In this document: positions 8,841 through 17,223 of the stretch, piece by piece
How positions within the stretch are numbered: the first letter of the stretch is position 1
How the letters are laid out: each line of letters starts with the position of its first letter
NCBI RefSeq assembly: GCF_002158995.1
Contig: NZ_LOHF01000011.1
Span: forward strand, 1 to 64,000
Direction of reading: 5' to 3'
DNA length: 64,000 nucleotides
Source of the DNA: Pseudomonas caspiana
Lineage (GTDB): Bacteria; Pseudomonadota; Gammaproteobacteria; Pseudomonadales; Pseudomonadaceae
Made by a program: the position numbers and the translations under genes
Notes under the pieces: generated by a model
Databases searched by the model: none
Told to the model about the DNA's origin: nothing
What the model saw: only the letters and a program-made list of their open reading frames with translations

Positions 8841-9584
8841 TCAGGAGCGGCTGCGCTCCAGAAATTGCCGCGTTCTTTCTTCACGAGGGTTGGCGAACAG
8901 CTCTTTCGCGTCGCCCTGCTCGACGATTACGCCCTTATCGATGAATACCACGCGGTTGGCTACGTCTCGGGCGAAGTTCATTTCGTGGGTGACGATGACC
9001 ATGGTGCGGTTTTCTTCAGCCAACGCGCGAATAGCCGTTAGCACTTCGCCCACCAACTCAGGATCCAGAGCAGAGGTGGGTTCGTCGAACAGAATCACTT
9101 CCGGCTCCATGGCCAAGGCACGGGCGATAGCCACGCGTTGCTGCTGACCGCCCGACAAGCGCCGTGGGTAGGCGTCTTCCTTGCCTGCCAGACCCACTTT
9201 GGCCAGCAGTTGTCGACCCAGTTCGGAGGCTTTTTCACGCGGCATCTTCTTGACCACGACCGGGCCTTCAATGACGTTCTCCAGCGCGGTGCGGTGCGGG
9301 AACAGATTGAAGTTCTGGAACACAAAACCCACGTGCTGACGAAGCTCTCGGATCAGGCCTTGCTGCTTGCTCAGCGGACGGTTGCCGTCGATTTCAATGT
9401 TGCCCACGATGATCTTGCCGCTGGTGGGCTCTTCCAGGAAATTCAGGCAGCGCAGCAGGGTGGTTTTACCCGAACCGCTAGGACCGATGATCGCTACGAC
9501 CTCGCCGGCCTCAACCTTCAGGTCGATGCCTTTGAGCACTTGCTGACCTTTGAATTCCTTGGTCAGTTTTTCAACCACGATCAT
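8841..9584 (-). CDS. tcyN: Amino-acid (cystine-type) ABC transporter ATP-binding protein
   Basis: A 247-residue polar amino acid ABC ATPase. Walker A is GPSGSGKT near residue 34, the signature is RLSGGQQQRVAIARAL, Walker B is VILFDEPTSAL and the switch histidine is in VIVTHEM. The length equals that of E. coli YecC/TcyN. It lies 3 bases downstream of the permease gene. With the FliY/TcyJ-like binding protein and the neighbouring D-cysteine desulfhydrase, cystine import is the best assignment. The symbol follows E. coli and is by analogy. Confidence 0.85.
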   Translation of the reverse strand: MIVVEKLTKEFKGQQVLKGIDLKVEAGEVVAIIGPSGSGKTTLLRCLNFLEEPTSGKIIVGNIEIDGNRPLSKQQGLIRELRQHVGFVFQNFNLFPHRTALENVIEGPVVVKKMPREKASELGRQLLAKVGLAGKEDAYPRRLSGGQQQRVAIARALAMEPEVILFDEPTSALDPELVGEVLTAIRALAEENRTMVIVTHEMNFARDVANRVVFIDKGVIVEQGDAKELFANPREERTRQFLERSRS

Positions 9585-9587
9585 GCT

Positions 9588-10256
9588 TCAGGACTCCACA
9601 TCATGGCGGTTGACTCTCTCTTCCAGACGGTTCTGCAGGTACGAAAGCGCCGTGGCCAGGATCCAGTAGATCAAGGCGGCCGCCAGGTACATGGTGAAAA
9701 TTTCGAAGGTGCGGGCGGTGATCAGTTGTGCCTGACGGAACAGTTCCGGCACCTGAATAGTGGCCGCCAGCGCGGTGTCTTTGACCAGCGAGATAAAGCT
9801 GTTGCCCAGTGGCGGCAATGCAGTGCGTGCGGCTTGAGGCAGAATGGCCCGCCGCATGATTTGCGCGCGGGTCATGCCGATACTTGCACCGGCCTCCCAT
9901 TGGCCGCGATCCACGGATGCGATAGCGGCGCGCAGGATTTCACAGGCATAAGCACCCATGTTCAGCGAGAAACCGATCAGCGCAGCGGTCAGCGGTTCCA
10001 GTTCGATGCCTAGTTCCGGCAGGCCGTAATAGATCATGAACAGTTGAACCAGCAGCGGCGTGCCACGAAAGAACGATACGTAAACCCGGGCGATGCCGCG
10101 CAGCAGCATCAGCGGTGACAGGCGCATGAGCGCCAGCCCGAAGCCCAGCAGCAGGCCGAAGAACATACCGCCCAGGCTCAGGAAGACCGTGTAGTACGCG
10201 CCCTTTATCAGAAAGGGCGCGGAGTCCAGCGCAAGCTTTAGACCCTCTTCAATCAT
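9588..10256 (-). CDS. tcyL: Amino-acid (cystine-type) ABC transporter permease
   Basis: A 222-residue inner-membrane permease of the HisM/YecS type. The first segment begins around residue 20 (YYTVFLSLGGMFFGLLLG). The EAA motif is QWEAGASIGMTRAQIMRRAI, and the C-terminal part reads AAALIYWILATALSYLQ. Its start overlaps the end of the binding-protein gene by 4 bases, and it ends 3 bases before the ATPase start. In E. coli the equivalent YecS forms the cystine/cysteine importer with FliY and YecC. Confidence 0.86.
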   Translation of the reverse strand: MIEEGLKLALDSAPFLIKGAYYTVFLSLGGMFFGLLLGFGLALMRLSPLMLLRGIARVYVSFFRGTPLLVQLFMIYYGLPELGIELEPLTAALIGFSLNMGAYACEILRAAIASVDRGQWEAGASIGMTRAQIMRRAILPQAARTALPPLGNSFISLVKDTALAATIQVPELFRQAQLITARTFEIFTMYLAAALIYWILATALSYLQNRLEERVNRHDVES

Positions 10257-11050
10257 TTGGTCACGTCAGCCTGGAAGTACTTCTCCGACAGTTTGGCCAG
10301 AGTGCCGTCAGCGCGCAGTTTGTCGATCGCCTTGTTGATGGCCGCAACCAGTTCAGGCTCGCCTTTGCGAATGGCAATACCTGATTCCTGACGGGAGAAG
10401 GGTTCGCCGGAAACTGCAAGGCTGTCCTTGGTTTTGGCGATCAGCTCCAGTGCAGCCAAACGGTCAACCAGAATGGCGTCGATGCGGCCGACACGCAGGT
10501 CCTGGTATTTGGTTGGATCATCGTCGTAGGTTTTGACAGTGGCGTCCGGTACGTTTTCTTTGAGCCATTGCTCGTAGTTAGTACCCAGACCTACACCCAC
10601 TTTGGCGCCTTTGAGGTCTGCTGCGGTTTTGAACTTGGCTGCGTTTTTCTTCTGCACCAGCGCCTGAATACCGGAGATGGTGTACGGCTCGGAGAAGTCA
10701 TACTTCTTCTTGCGCTCTTCGGAGATCGTGACCTGGTTGACCACCACGTCCAGACGCTTGGACTCCAGCGCCGCGAGGATGCCTGCCCATGGAGTGGCTT
10801 GCAGTTGCACCTTCACGCCCAGCTCTTTGGCCAGCGCTTCGGAAAACTCGACTTCGAAACCGGTCAGTTTGCCGCTCTCATCCACGAAGCTGAAAGGAGG
10901 ATAAGTGCCTTCAAGGCCGACCTTGATCGTGCCGGCTTTTTTGATTTGATCCAGTTGCTCACCCGCAACCGCTTGACCCATCAAGCTGGAACCGAGCACC
11001 AGGCCCAGAGTGGAAAGAAGAACGGTGCGCCGAATGGCAGAAATAATCAT
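10253..11050 (-). CDS. tcyJ: Cystine-type periplasmic substrate-binding protein
   Basis: About 265 residues of the SBP family 3 fold. The signal peptide starts MIISAIRRTVLLSTLGLVLG and is cleaved after AVA. The mature domain shows KVGLEGTYPPFSF, GFEVEFSEALAKELGV, PWAGILAALESKRLDVV and DFSEPYT, as in FliY/TcyJ. I prefer ATG 11050, which has GGGG seven bases upstream, over ATG 11062, which lacks a ribosome-binding site and would add four residues. First gene of the operon. The leader is AT-rich and carries the element shared with the organosulfur operon. Confidence 0.86.
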   Translation of the reverse strand: MIISAIRRTVLLSTLGLVLGSSLMGQAVAGEQLDQIKKAGTIKVGLEGTYPPFSFVDESGKLTGFEVEFSEALAKELGVKVQLQATPWAGILAALESKRLDVVVNQVTISEERKKKYDFSEPYTISGIQALVQKKNAAKFKTAADLKGAKVGVGLGTNYEQWLKENVPDATVKTYDDDPTKYQDLRVGRIDAILVDRLAALELIAKTKDSLAVSGEPFSRQESGIAIRKGEPELVAAINKAIDKLRADGTLAKLSEKYFQADVTK

Positions 11051-11216
11051 GACAAGCCCCATTTAAGTTGTTTGGTTTCAGGCAAGAATCGGACCTGACG
11101 AACGCTACGTTGGCAGCGAATGTTTATCCAGCTTTTTCAACGCTTTGATCCGTGCTGGCGGCGATCATAAGAGCAGCTGGTTATGGCTCAAAATAATTAA
11201 AAATAATTTTATAGTC

Positions 11217-11228
11217 TTTTATGGAATA
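11217..11228 (-). promoter_or_regulatory. Shared element TTTTATGGAATA upstream of the cystine ABC operon
   Basis: Plus-strand sequence TTTTATGGAATA, matching 11 of 12 positions with the element at 7192-7203. It is preceded by an AT-rich stretch with the direct repeat AATAATT. Candidate site for a sulfur-responsive regulator; binding is not shown by sequence alone. Confidence 0.4.
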
Positions 11229-11238
11229 TACATCTGGT

Positions 11239-11320
11239 TCGGTAGGAGCGAACTTGTTCGCGAGCTGCTCTGACGCGGTGTCTCAAGCAACAGCCTCGCC
11301 AACAAGTTGGCTCCTACCGA
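11239..11320. repeat. REP pair, AACTTGTT class
   Basis: Inverted units beginning TCGGTAGGAGCGAACTTGTT and ending AACAAGTTGGCTCCTACCGA, separated by about 35 bases. They lie in the gap between the cystine operon start and the dcyD 3' end. The same class occurs at 31689 and 41277. Probably a RAYT-mobilised, non-autonomous element. Confidence 0.85.
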
Positions 11321-11385
11321 TCTTTTCAGTCAAACATTGCGTGGTGTCAGGACCCAACGCCTACAAATAGCGTCAGGTATTGAGC

Positions 11386-12381
11386 TCAAGCAAACACACC
11401 CGGATAAGCAAACAGTGCGGGTGCACCACCGGTGTGCAGAAAAATCAGCGGGCCGTCATCAAAGCGACCACGGCCGATTCCGTCCAGCAATCCGGCCATG
11501 GCCTTACCGGTGTAGACCGGGTCCAGCAACAGACCTTCGTGACTGGCTACTAGTTTTATCGCAGACAAGGTGCCCGCATTCGGTTCGCCATAGCGCGGGC
11601 CGAAGTACTCGTCCCACAGTTCCACGTTAAAAGCGTCGGGCAGCGCTATTCCTAGCAACTCGGCGGTGCGTTCGGCCAGGCTTTGCACTTTCGGGCGTTG
11701 AGTTTCTTCAGGGCGCGACACGGTTACGCCAATCACGGGCAACTGCGGCAAGGCCTCAGCCAAGGCAAGGGCCAGCCCGCTATGCGTACCGGCGCTACCG
11801 GAGGCCAGCACGACAGCCGCGAAATCCAGCCCGGTCTGTTTGATCTGCTCGGCCAGCTCAAGGCCTGCCCGCACATAACCCAGTGCGCCCACCGGGCTGG
11901 AGCCCCCAATCGGCACCAAGTAAGGTTTTTTGCCGCTGGCACGCAGACGCGCGGCCAATGCGTGCAACTGCTCGTCGGCGTTGTCGAGGTTTTCCACGAT
12001 CTCGACCTTGGCGTCGAACAGGTCCAGCAGCAGTCGGTTGCCGTTGTGCAGGTAGTTGCTGTCTTCGGTGGCGATCGGGTTTTCCAGTAGCGCCACACAG
12101 CTCAGGCCCAGACGGGCGGCCAGGGCAGCGGTCTGACGCACATGGTTGGATTGAATCGCGCCCGCTGTAATCAGGGTGTCAGCGCCCTGCGCCAGCGCAT
12201 CGGCGGCGAGGTATTCCAGCTTGCGAACCTTATTGCCGCCCAGGGCCAGCGTCGTGGTGTCATCGCGCTTGATATAGATGTCGCGGCCCGCCCAGACCGA
12301 CAGGCGCTCCAGTTTTTCCAGTGCTGTGGGAGCACCGATCAAGTCCAGGCGATTAAATTGAGCGAGCTGTTGTTTGATCAT
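11386..12381 (-). CDS. dcyD: D-cysteine desulfhydrase
   Basis: A 331-residue PLP enzyme of the ACC deaminase/D-cysteine desulfhydrase family. It converts D-cysteine to pyruvate, ammonia and hydrogen sulfide. The PLP lysine is K51 in [14 protein letters not shown], the same position as in E. coli DcyD. The segment [15 protein letters not shown] and the C-terminal [15 protein letters not shown] are family hallmarks. In enterobacteria dcyD sits beside the fliY-yecSC cystine importer, and the same partnership is seen here. The remaining alternative is the ACC deaminase subgroup, which I judge less likely. Confidence 0.88.
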   Translation of the reverse strand: MIKQQLAQFNRLDLIGAPTALEKLERLSVWAGRDIYIKRDDTTTLALGGNKVRKLEYLAADALAQGADTLITAGAIQSNHVRQTAALAARLGLSCVALLENPIATEDSNYLHNGNRLLLDLFDAKVEIVENLDNADEQLHALAARLRASGKKPYLVPIGGSSPVGALGYVRAGLELAEQIKQTGLDFAAVVLASGSAGTHSGLALALAEALPQLPVIGVTVSRPEETQRPKVQSLAERTAELLGIALPDAFNVELWDEYFGPRYGEPNAGTLSAIKLVASHEGLLLDPVYTGKAMAGLLDGIGRGRFDDGPLIFLHTGGAPALFAYPGVFA

Positions 12382-12576
12382 GAGGATAGGTAAGCCGTGT
12401 AAAGAGTCGCAGGACTATAAGCAGACGCTTCCTACAGGGCAACTTCTCACTGCTTATGCCCTCAGAGGAGAACACCTACTCAAATTGTTATTTTTTAGCC
12501 TGAAATGTTTGCCGTAGAGTGGCCGCATCAGCGGCCAGCGCGATAAGGCCGTACCCCGAACCGAGGAGAAGTCAGC

Positions 12577-13530
12577 GTGAGTGATATCCCAGAGGCATCC
12601 GCCGAAGGCCGATCCAGTCACTGGCAGTTACAGCAGATCGTCAGTGAGCTGCGTACCGCGCGTGATGATTGGCGGGCACGTAACAAGCGGGTCAGTGGTG
12701 AGCACGGCGGCCGAGAGCTGCCCTCCAGAGCTGCCATGCGCGACATTCTTGAAGCGCTCTGCGGCGCGCTGTTCCCCATGCGTCTGGGGCCGGTAGATCT
12801 GCGCGAAGAAAGTGAAGACTTTTATGTCGGTCATACCCTCGACGTCGCACTTAATGCGCTGCTGGCGCAGGCTCGGCTGGAGCTGCGCTACGTGGCGCAT
12901 CAACGCTCCGAAGACGTTCGTGCGCTCGATAAGCAGGCACTGGACCTGATTCAGGGCTTTGCCCGTGCATTGCCTGAGATGCGCAAGCTGCTCGACACTG
13001 ACGTGCTGGCCGCTTATCACGGTGACCCCGCGGCCCGCAGCGTTGATGAAGTGCTGCTGTGCTATCCCGGAATTCTCGCCGTCATCCACCACCGTATCGC
13101 GCATCATCTGTACCGCGCAGGCTTACCGCTGCTGGCCCGAATCAGCTCGGAAATCGCCCACTCCGCCACCGGCATCGACATCCACCCCGGCGCACAGATT
13201 GGCCCGAGCTTCTTTATCGACCACGGTACGGGTGTCGTCATAGGCGAAACCGCCATCATCGGCGAGGGCGTGCGGATCTACCAGGCCGTCACTCTGGGCG
13301 CCAAACGCTTCCCGGCAGACGAAGACGGCCAACTGCAAAAAGGCCACGCCCGCCACCCCATCGTCGAAGACGACGTCGTGATCTACGCTGGCGCGACGAT
13401 TCTGGGCCGCATCACGATTGGTAAAGGCTCGACCATCGGCGGCAACGTGTGGCTGACGCGCAGCGTGCCAGCGGGTTGCAACCTGACGCAGGCTAATTTG
13501 TTGCAGCAGGATGATGGGAGTCAGAAGTAG
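12577..13530 (+). CDS. epsC: Serine O-acetyltransferase (EpsC type)
   Basis: A 317-residue EpsC/SrpH-type serine acetyltransferase that makes O-acetylserine for cysteine synthesis. The N-terminal two thirds are helical. The C-terminal left-handed beta-helix of hexapeptide repeats spans SATGIDIHPGAQIGPSFFID to the end, with the catalytic histidine in FIDHGTGVVIG and in the preceding GIDIHPG. Translation starts at GTG 12577, with GAGGAGAAG about 6 bases upstream. It is divergent from dcyD, separated by about 195 bases that must hold both promoters. It completes the sulfur-assimilation theme of this end of the window. Confidence 0.9.
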   Translation: MSDIPEASAEGRSSHWQLQQIVSELRTARDDWRARNKRVSGEHGGRELPSRAAMRDILEALCGALFPMRLGPVDLREESEDFYVGHTLDVALNALLAQARLELRYVAHQRSEDVRALDKQALDLIQGFARALPEMRKLLDTDVLAAYHGDPAARSVDEVLLCYPGILAVIHHRIAHHLYRAGLPLLARISSEIAHSATGIDIHPGAQIGPSFFIDHGTGVVIGETAIIGEGVRIYQAVTLGAKRFPADEDGQLQKGHARHPIVEDDVVIYAGATILGRITIGKGSTIGGNVWLTRSVPAGCNLTQANLLQQDDGSQK

Positions 13531-13568
13531 GCGACGTTGCAGTGGCGAGTTGCTGATGTCTGACCAGT

Positions 13569-13600
13569 TCGCCCCGACATATGGTTGGGGCGATTTTGTA
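13569..13600 (+). terminator. Intrinsic terminator after epsC
   Basis: Stem TCGCCCC/GGGGCGA with an 11-base loop, followed by TTTTG. It lies 39 bases after the epsC stop. Confidence 0.7.
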
Positions 13601-13709
13601 TAGGTTTTCTGCTTTCCCATGAAAAAACAACCGGCTACTGCACTGCCTGATCTGACTGGACCTAGATTTTTAGGTACTTTCGCGAATGGGCACCTAGCTT
13701 AGTGCTGCG

Positions 13710-14114
13710 TTAATCCCATGGACATTTACTAAATCTATCTACGTCGGTTCCGCCTCCTTCGCTCAGGTCAATACTGCCGTCTGCATTAAGGTAGATGTCA
13801 GTATTAGGCCACTTCGGATTTATGTTAACGCAATGTCGTCCGTTGCCCTTTCTAGTCCGCCAATCAAATACCATGAAAAAATCCTCGTTCGGAAATAGAA
13901 GTCCAGTATCAAATGCTCCACCTCCAGGCGTCGTGCGTCCCTTATATATTCGGTCTTGAACATTCCATATGTAGCTCAATTCTTCCTGGGCTTCTTCGGG
14001 GTAATGCACGGTTACTCCGGGTAATGCGGTGCGCCATAGAATAAAGGCCATTACGGGTAGCAGCGGAATGAGCCACCATTTTATAAGCCCTTTTTGAGTT
14101 TTATTGGTAATCAT
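13710..14114 (-). CDS. Putative immunity protein 2, membrane-anchored
   Basis: 134 residues from ATG 14114. The N terminus MITNKTQKGLIKWW is basic, and a hydrophobic segment at about 12-30 is followed by a polar domain. By the positive-inside rule that domain faces the periplasm. It is paralogous to the preceding gene: both share IYKG, PGG, FPN, FFM, PKWP, DG-ID, SEG, GTDVDR and a C-terminal KC-W, including two conserved cysteines that could form a disulfide. An upstream in-frame start (14174) would add 20 non-conserved residues. It sits downstream of a PAAR toxin and a sister copy, so an immunity role is inferred. Confidence 0.65.
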   Translation of the reverse strand: MITNKTQKGLIKWWLIPLLPVMAFILWRTALPGVTVHYPEEAQEELSYIWNVQDRIYKGRTTPGGGAFDTGLLFPNEDFFMVFDWRTRKGNGRHCVNINPKWPNTDIYLNADGSIDLSEGGGTDVDRFSKCPWD

Positions 14115-14231
14115 AGACGCGGACTCTATATCGATAAGTCGTTGGGTGTAATAGCCGCAGGGCCGGTAGGGCAATCTGGCCGTGCTAAACTAGTCCGGCT
14201 TAGCGAAACCTGCTTTAACTCGAATGGCTCG

Positions 14232-14627
14232 CTAGTTCCATGAGCATTTATACAGCCGGTCGACGTCAGTGCCACTTCCTTCACTCATGTCAATATTACC
14301 GTCTGGGCCGATATAGATACTTGTCGTTGGCCATTTAGGACTAATCCTTATGCAGTTATTTTTCCTTGACGCAGTCCAATGAAAATCCATGAAAAACCTG
14401 TCATTCGGGAATATATCTCCTATGTCTCCTGTTGTGCCGCCAGGAGATATTTCTCCTTTATAAATACTATGTTGAGTATCCCAGATGAAGTCCAACTGCC
14501 CCACGGCCTTGACTGAGTAGTAAACAGCTACTCTTGGCGTTGCCATGTACCAAAAGCTGTACAAGGCAGTTAGCGTGAGCAGTAGAACTCGCCAGACTGA
14601 ACGATACCAAGGTTTACTCGCACTCAT
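14232..14627 (-). CDS. Putative immunity protein 1, membrane-anchored
   Basis: 131 residues with an N-terminal transmembrane segment at about residues 11-29 (VWRVLLLTLTALYSFWYM) after a basic start. A predicted periplasmic domain follows, carrying IYKGEISPGG, FPNDRFFMDFHW, ISPKWPTT and GTDVDRLYKCSW. The start lies inside the 3' end of the PAAR toxin gene (14-base overlap), as expected for a cognate effector-immunity pair. A related copy follows at once. I do not recognise a named family. The immunity function is inferred from position, size and topology. Confidence 0.68.
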   Translation of the reverse strand: MSASKPWYRSVWRVLLLTLTALYSFWYMATPRVAVYYSVKAVGQLDFIWDTQHSIYKGEISPGGTTGDIGDIFPNDRFFMDFHWTASRKNNCIRISPKWPTTSIYIGPDGNIDMSEGSGTDVDRLYKCSWN

Positions 14628-15678
14628 GTGGTCGTATCCCCTTCATCCAGCGAGCAGGGTGTATCTCAAGTACTTTTTCCATAATTATTTTGGATCTAAT
14701 CCCACCTTGAGGGTAACGGTGGTAAAGGTTTACTCCTATTTGTATTGACTCCCTATCGGGGGCGTCATCCCAAGCCCTCAATCCCTCTACATTGGGCGTT
14801 TTGCTTGGTCCCGGATATTTTTCCCCATGTTGAATTCTTCTAACCGTATCTGAAATTATTTGCTCTGCACCCGCGCCATCAAAAAGTACGCTCTCCGAAA
14901 ACCCGCTTGCGATCCCTACGTACCCGTAGTGAATATTCGACCAAATATCGTGAAAGTAGTCGTGTGCCCCTTGCTTCTGCCAAGCACCGTCAAATTTCGA
15001 TTTGATCATGGGCTTATGATCCCAAGGCCTATTCTGCCCAACCCGCTCAGTCCATAACGCAAACGCCCTAGCTTGTTTGGCCAAGGCAAAAGCATGGAAG
15101 TCTGGCTGCGTCCCCAGCCTCTTATAAAACGGCAGTGCCATGTATTCTCTGGTTTCTGCCTCAGCGTCATAGCTATTCAGTTCCTTCATTTCCAGAACCG
15201 AGGGATGGCTAATATTGCGATTCATCTCATCAGCAATATAAGCAGCCAGTTCCTCCATGCGATCCGGGTGATTGCAGGTTATGGGGTTCGTAGGAGGCGG
15301 GGGGACGGGGTCAATTATCTGAGGCGCAGATGCAGGCTGACTGTCCGCGCGGGGCTGCGGTTGAGCCGAAGCTCTAGCAGGTGCTCGGGCCGTGGGCTTG
15401 TTTGCTTTTTCGTAAGAGTGACCTAGCGAGTTAATGAGCTGAGAACGGCAAGGGCACGAACTAGTGCTGTCCAGTGTTCCTGCTGGAGACCTACCGTTGC
15501 TGTCGATGAATCCAATACCGCCTACGATTTCGTAGGCTTGGCCGTTTATGCCGCATGTAACAGGATCGCCTTCCCGAGCATGATTGAAACCCATCATGGT
15601 GGTGCGGCCGTCTCCTGCTAGTACGACTCCACCACATGAGGTCTTGTCGCCCTCTCGGATGAAATAACCTCTAGCCAT
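14614..15678 (-). CDS. PAAR-domain type VI effector with toxin type 44 C-terminal domain
   Basis: A 354-residue modular protein. Residues 1-85 form a PAAR domain (GDKTSCGGVVLAGDGRTT; ARE-GDPVTCGINGQAYEIVGG) that would cap a type VI secretion spike. Residues 90-135 are a proline- and alanine-rich linker. Residues from about 205 to 325 resemble polymorphic toxin type 44: DIWSNIHYGYVG at 244-255, GFSESVLFDGAG, then RAWDDAPDRESIQIGVNLYH. The biochemical activity of this toxin class is not something I can state. The immunity-like proteins are membrane-anchored with a domain outside the cytoplasm, which suggests a periplasmic target. No other T6SS genes are in the window, so it is an orphan module. 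The region looks AT-richer than its surroundings. Confidence 0.82.
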   Translation of the reverse strand: MARGYFIREGDKTSCGGVVLAGDGRTTMMGFNHAREGDPVTCGINGQAYEIVGGIGFIDSNGRSPAGTLDSTSSCPCRSQLINSLGHSYEKANKPTARAPARASAQPQPRADSQPASAPQIIDPVPPPPTNPITCNHPDRMEELAAYIADEMNRNISHPSVLEMKELNSYDAEAETREYMALPFYKRLGTQPDFHAFALAKQARAFALWTERVGQNRPWDHKPMIKSKFDGAWQKQGAHDYFHDIWSNIHYGYVGIASGFSESVLFDGAGAEQIISDTVRRIQHGEKYPGPSKTPNVEGLRAWDDAPDRESIQIGVNLYHRYPQGGIRSKIIMEKVLEIHPARWMKGIRPHECE

Positions 15679-15681
15679 GAG

Positions 15682-16183
15682 TCAGGCCTCCACAACCGGA
15701 AGGAAATCTTCTTCTATCGATTCGCCGTCCCGTTGCAGAAACAAGGCGGTATTTTGTGGTGTATTGATGATCATGTCGCCATTACTCAGAACGCTGCCGA
15801 CCAGCGCAATATCGCTGTTTGCGCGCCCCGCGCCCCGCGCTCGTCACGATCTGCGCTCTGCGGCCATCGGGGTATACGGCGTAATCACCTTTGTGGGCGA
15901 CTCGAACTTGTTTGCTGTTGTTCACCCCAATCGTCATGGCTGATTCCGTCTGCTCGATCACGCCGCCATCGCGGGTTTGGCTTCCTTCTGTTGCAAACCG
16001 GTAAATCGCGATGGGAGGATGTGCTTTTCGATATGCCTGTTGCTCGCGAATGCAGTTCAAGGCCTCTTCGCTGAGCTCGGCTAGCTGTTGCTCGGAGAAG
16101 GGCGATACGTCCAGAGAGCGAAGCAATTCTGGTGTGAACTCGTTGGTGTACGACTGAAGTGCGGCGGTGCTCATATCATTCAT
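15682..16183 (-). pseudogene. PAAR-linked companion protein, frameshifted
   Basis: The frame starts MNDMSTAALQ at 16183 (MSTAALQ at 16174 is also possible). It runs through TEGSQTRDGGVIEQTES, VRVAHKGDYAVYPDGR and QIVTSAGRGA, then meets a stop at 15782. In the next frame the sequence continues SDIALVGSVLSNGDMIINTP to a TGA at 15682, three bases before the PAAR gene start. This is the continuation expected for the family found upstream of PAAR genes in pseudomonads. The break lies in a GC run at about 15821-15840; removing one base restores one protein of about 166 residues. It is a real mutation or a sequencing error. The role is unknown, perhaps effector loading. Confidence 0.7.
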
Positions 16184-16706
16184 CCTGATTCTTTGGTTTA
16201 ACGATATCTGCGTGACTGGTGGCCACTGCGAGTGGACCGACGCTAAACGAAAGTTACGGATGGCTATGTAGGGCGAATCTCAAAGGATTGAAGGATGTTT
16301 CTCGGAAACGTTTTATTGAGCTAGGCATCTTCGCTTGAGGTAAGCGGGCGAGCGCATTAGTCGAATTTGCAGGCAATCGCCCACGATGCCTGCGCTACAT
16401 TTCTCTTTTTCTTGAGTGAAATTTCCTAGACAATCTCGCCCACTTGCGGCTGACGAATTCGGCTACTAAGGTGCCTCGGTCGCTGCAATGTCAGCGATTG
16501 GGTTTAGTAGCCCAGGTAGTCAGTCGTGCAGCACTCAACCTTGAAACAGACGTTTTTTCACGTCCATTTTATGGCGGCTGTGCGCAGGGCGCTTTCGAGC
16601 GCGCCGGTGCTGACTCCCGGTCTACTAACCTTCGCACAGCTGCCACCCTTATCGTTTAGTAGCGATACCTGGCGGTCAGTTTTTTATAGAGTCAGGGAAT
16701 TCAATC
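16184..16706. other. Intergenic stretch of about 520 bases, no gene recognised
   Basis: Between the PAAR module and the small DUF3077/DUF6124-like gene. Short open frames exist on the plus strand but have no recognisable motif or ribosome-binding site. The left end must carry the promoter of the PAAR operon. No repeat or RNA gene recognised. Confidence 0.55.
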
Positions 16707-16928
16707 ATGATCCAACTCACAGACGTTTCTCCTTCAAATATCGAGGAGTCCTTGAATCACGCTTCTCACCTGCTGCAATGCGCAGCCGTCACAGCCTATG
16801 AAAGCGGCGATCGCCTGAGCGGTTCGGACCGGCTTCTAGCAATGTCGGTATTGCACCTGATCGATATGGCCCGGAGTGTTATTGATCAGTCTCTGACAGG
16901 GCTTGAGATAAAAGGGGCAGCGCGCTAA
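16707..16928 (+). CDS. Small helical protein, DUF3077/DUF6124-like
   Basis: 73 residues (MIQLTDVSPSNIEESLNHAS and so on) with alternating helices, no signal peptide and a C-terminal segment LAMSVLHLIDMARSVIDQSL. This resembles the short DUF3077/DUF6124 proteins that many Pseudomonas genomes carry in several copies, whose function is not known. An AGGG lies about 10 bases before the ATG, and a strong terminator follows 18 bases after the stop, both supporting a real gene. The family assignment is by eye and tentative. Confidence 0.6.
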   Translation: MIQLTDVSPSNIEESLNHASHLLQCAAVTAYESGDRLSGSDRLLAMSVLHLIDMARSVIDQSLTGLEIKGAAR

Positions 16929-16946
16929 TCAGAGCGTTTAACGGGT

Positions 16947-16970
16947 GCCGGGCTAGATAGCCCGGCTTCT
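16947..16970 (+). terminator. Intrinsic terminator
   Basis: Perfect 8-base stem GCCGGGCT/AGCCCGGC with loop AGAT, followed by TTCT. It ends the small gene at 16707-16928. Confidence 0.75.
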
Positions 16971-17128
16971 CAGTGTTTTAGTTTTAATGGCTATAAAGAT
17001 TGAAGGGTATTTCCCCAAAAAGATTTTTTGCTCCCAGTGGCCGGGAAAGGAGGTATGCGCTCCTAAGATGGCCATCAGAAACAGCGGGCTTAGCAGGTAG
17101 GAAGAAGCTCTATTCTTTAACCCGACAA

Positions 17129-17145
17129 ACGGGAACGATTCCCGT
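17129..17145. promoter_or_regulatory. Inverted repeat ACGGGAA-CGA-TTCCCGT upstream of betT
   Basis: Perfect 7-base arms with a 3-base spacer, about 195 bases before the betT start. It is in the size range of a dimeric repressor or activator site. No regulator assigned. Confidence 0.35.
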
Positions 17146-17223
17146 GAACCGGGCGTCATAACCTCCCTTGAGCCAGCATCCATCGGCCTCGCAATTAGTC
17201 TCTGCGGGGCTTACATGTTTTAA

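Noticed and set aside
16444..16801. Short plus-strand frames before the DUF3077/DUF6124-like gene
   Set aside because: No ribosome-binding site, no motif, unusual composition, and they overlap each other and the better-supported gene.
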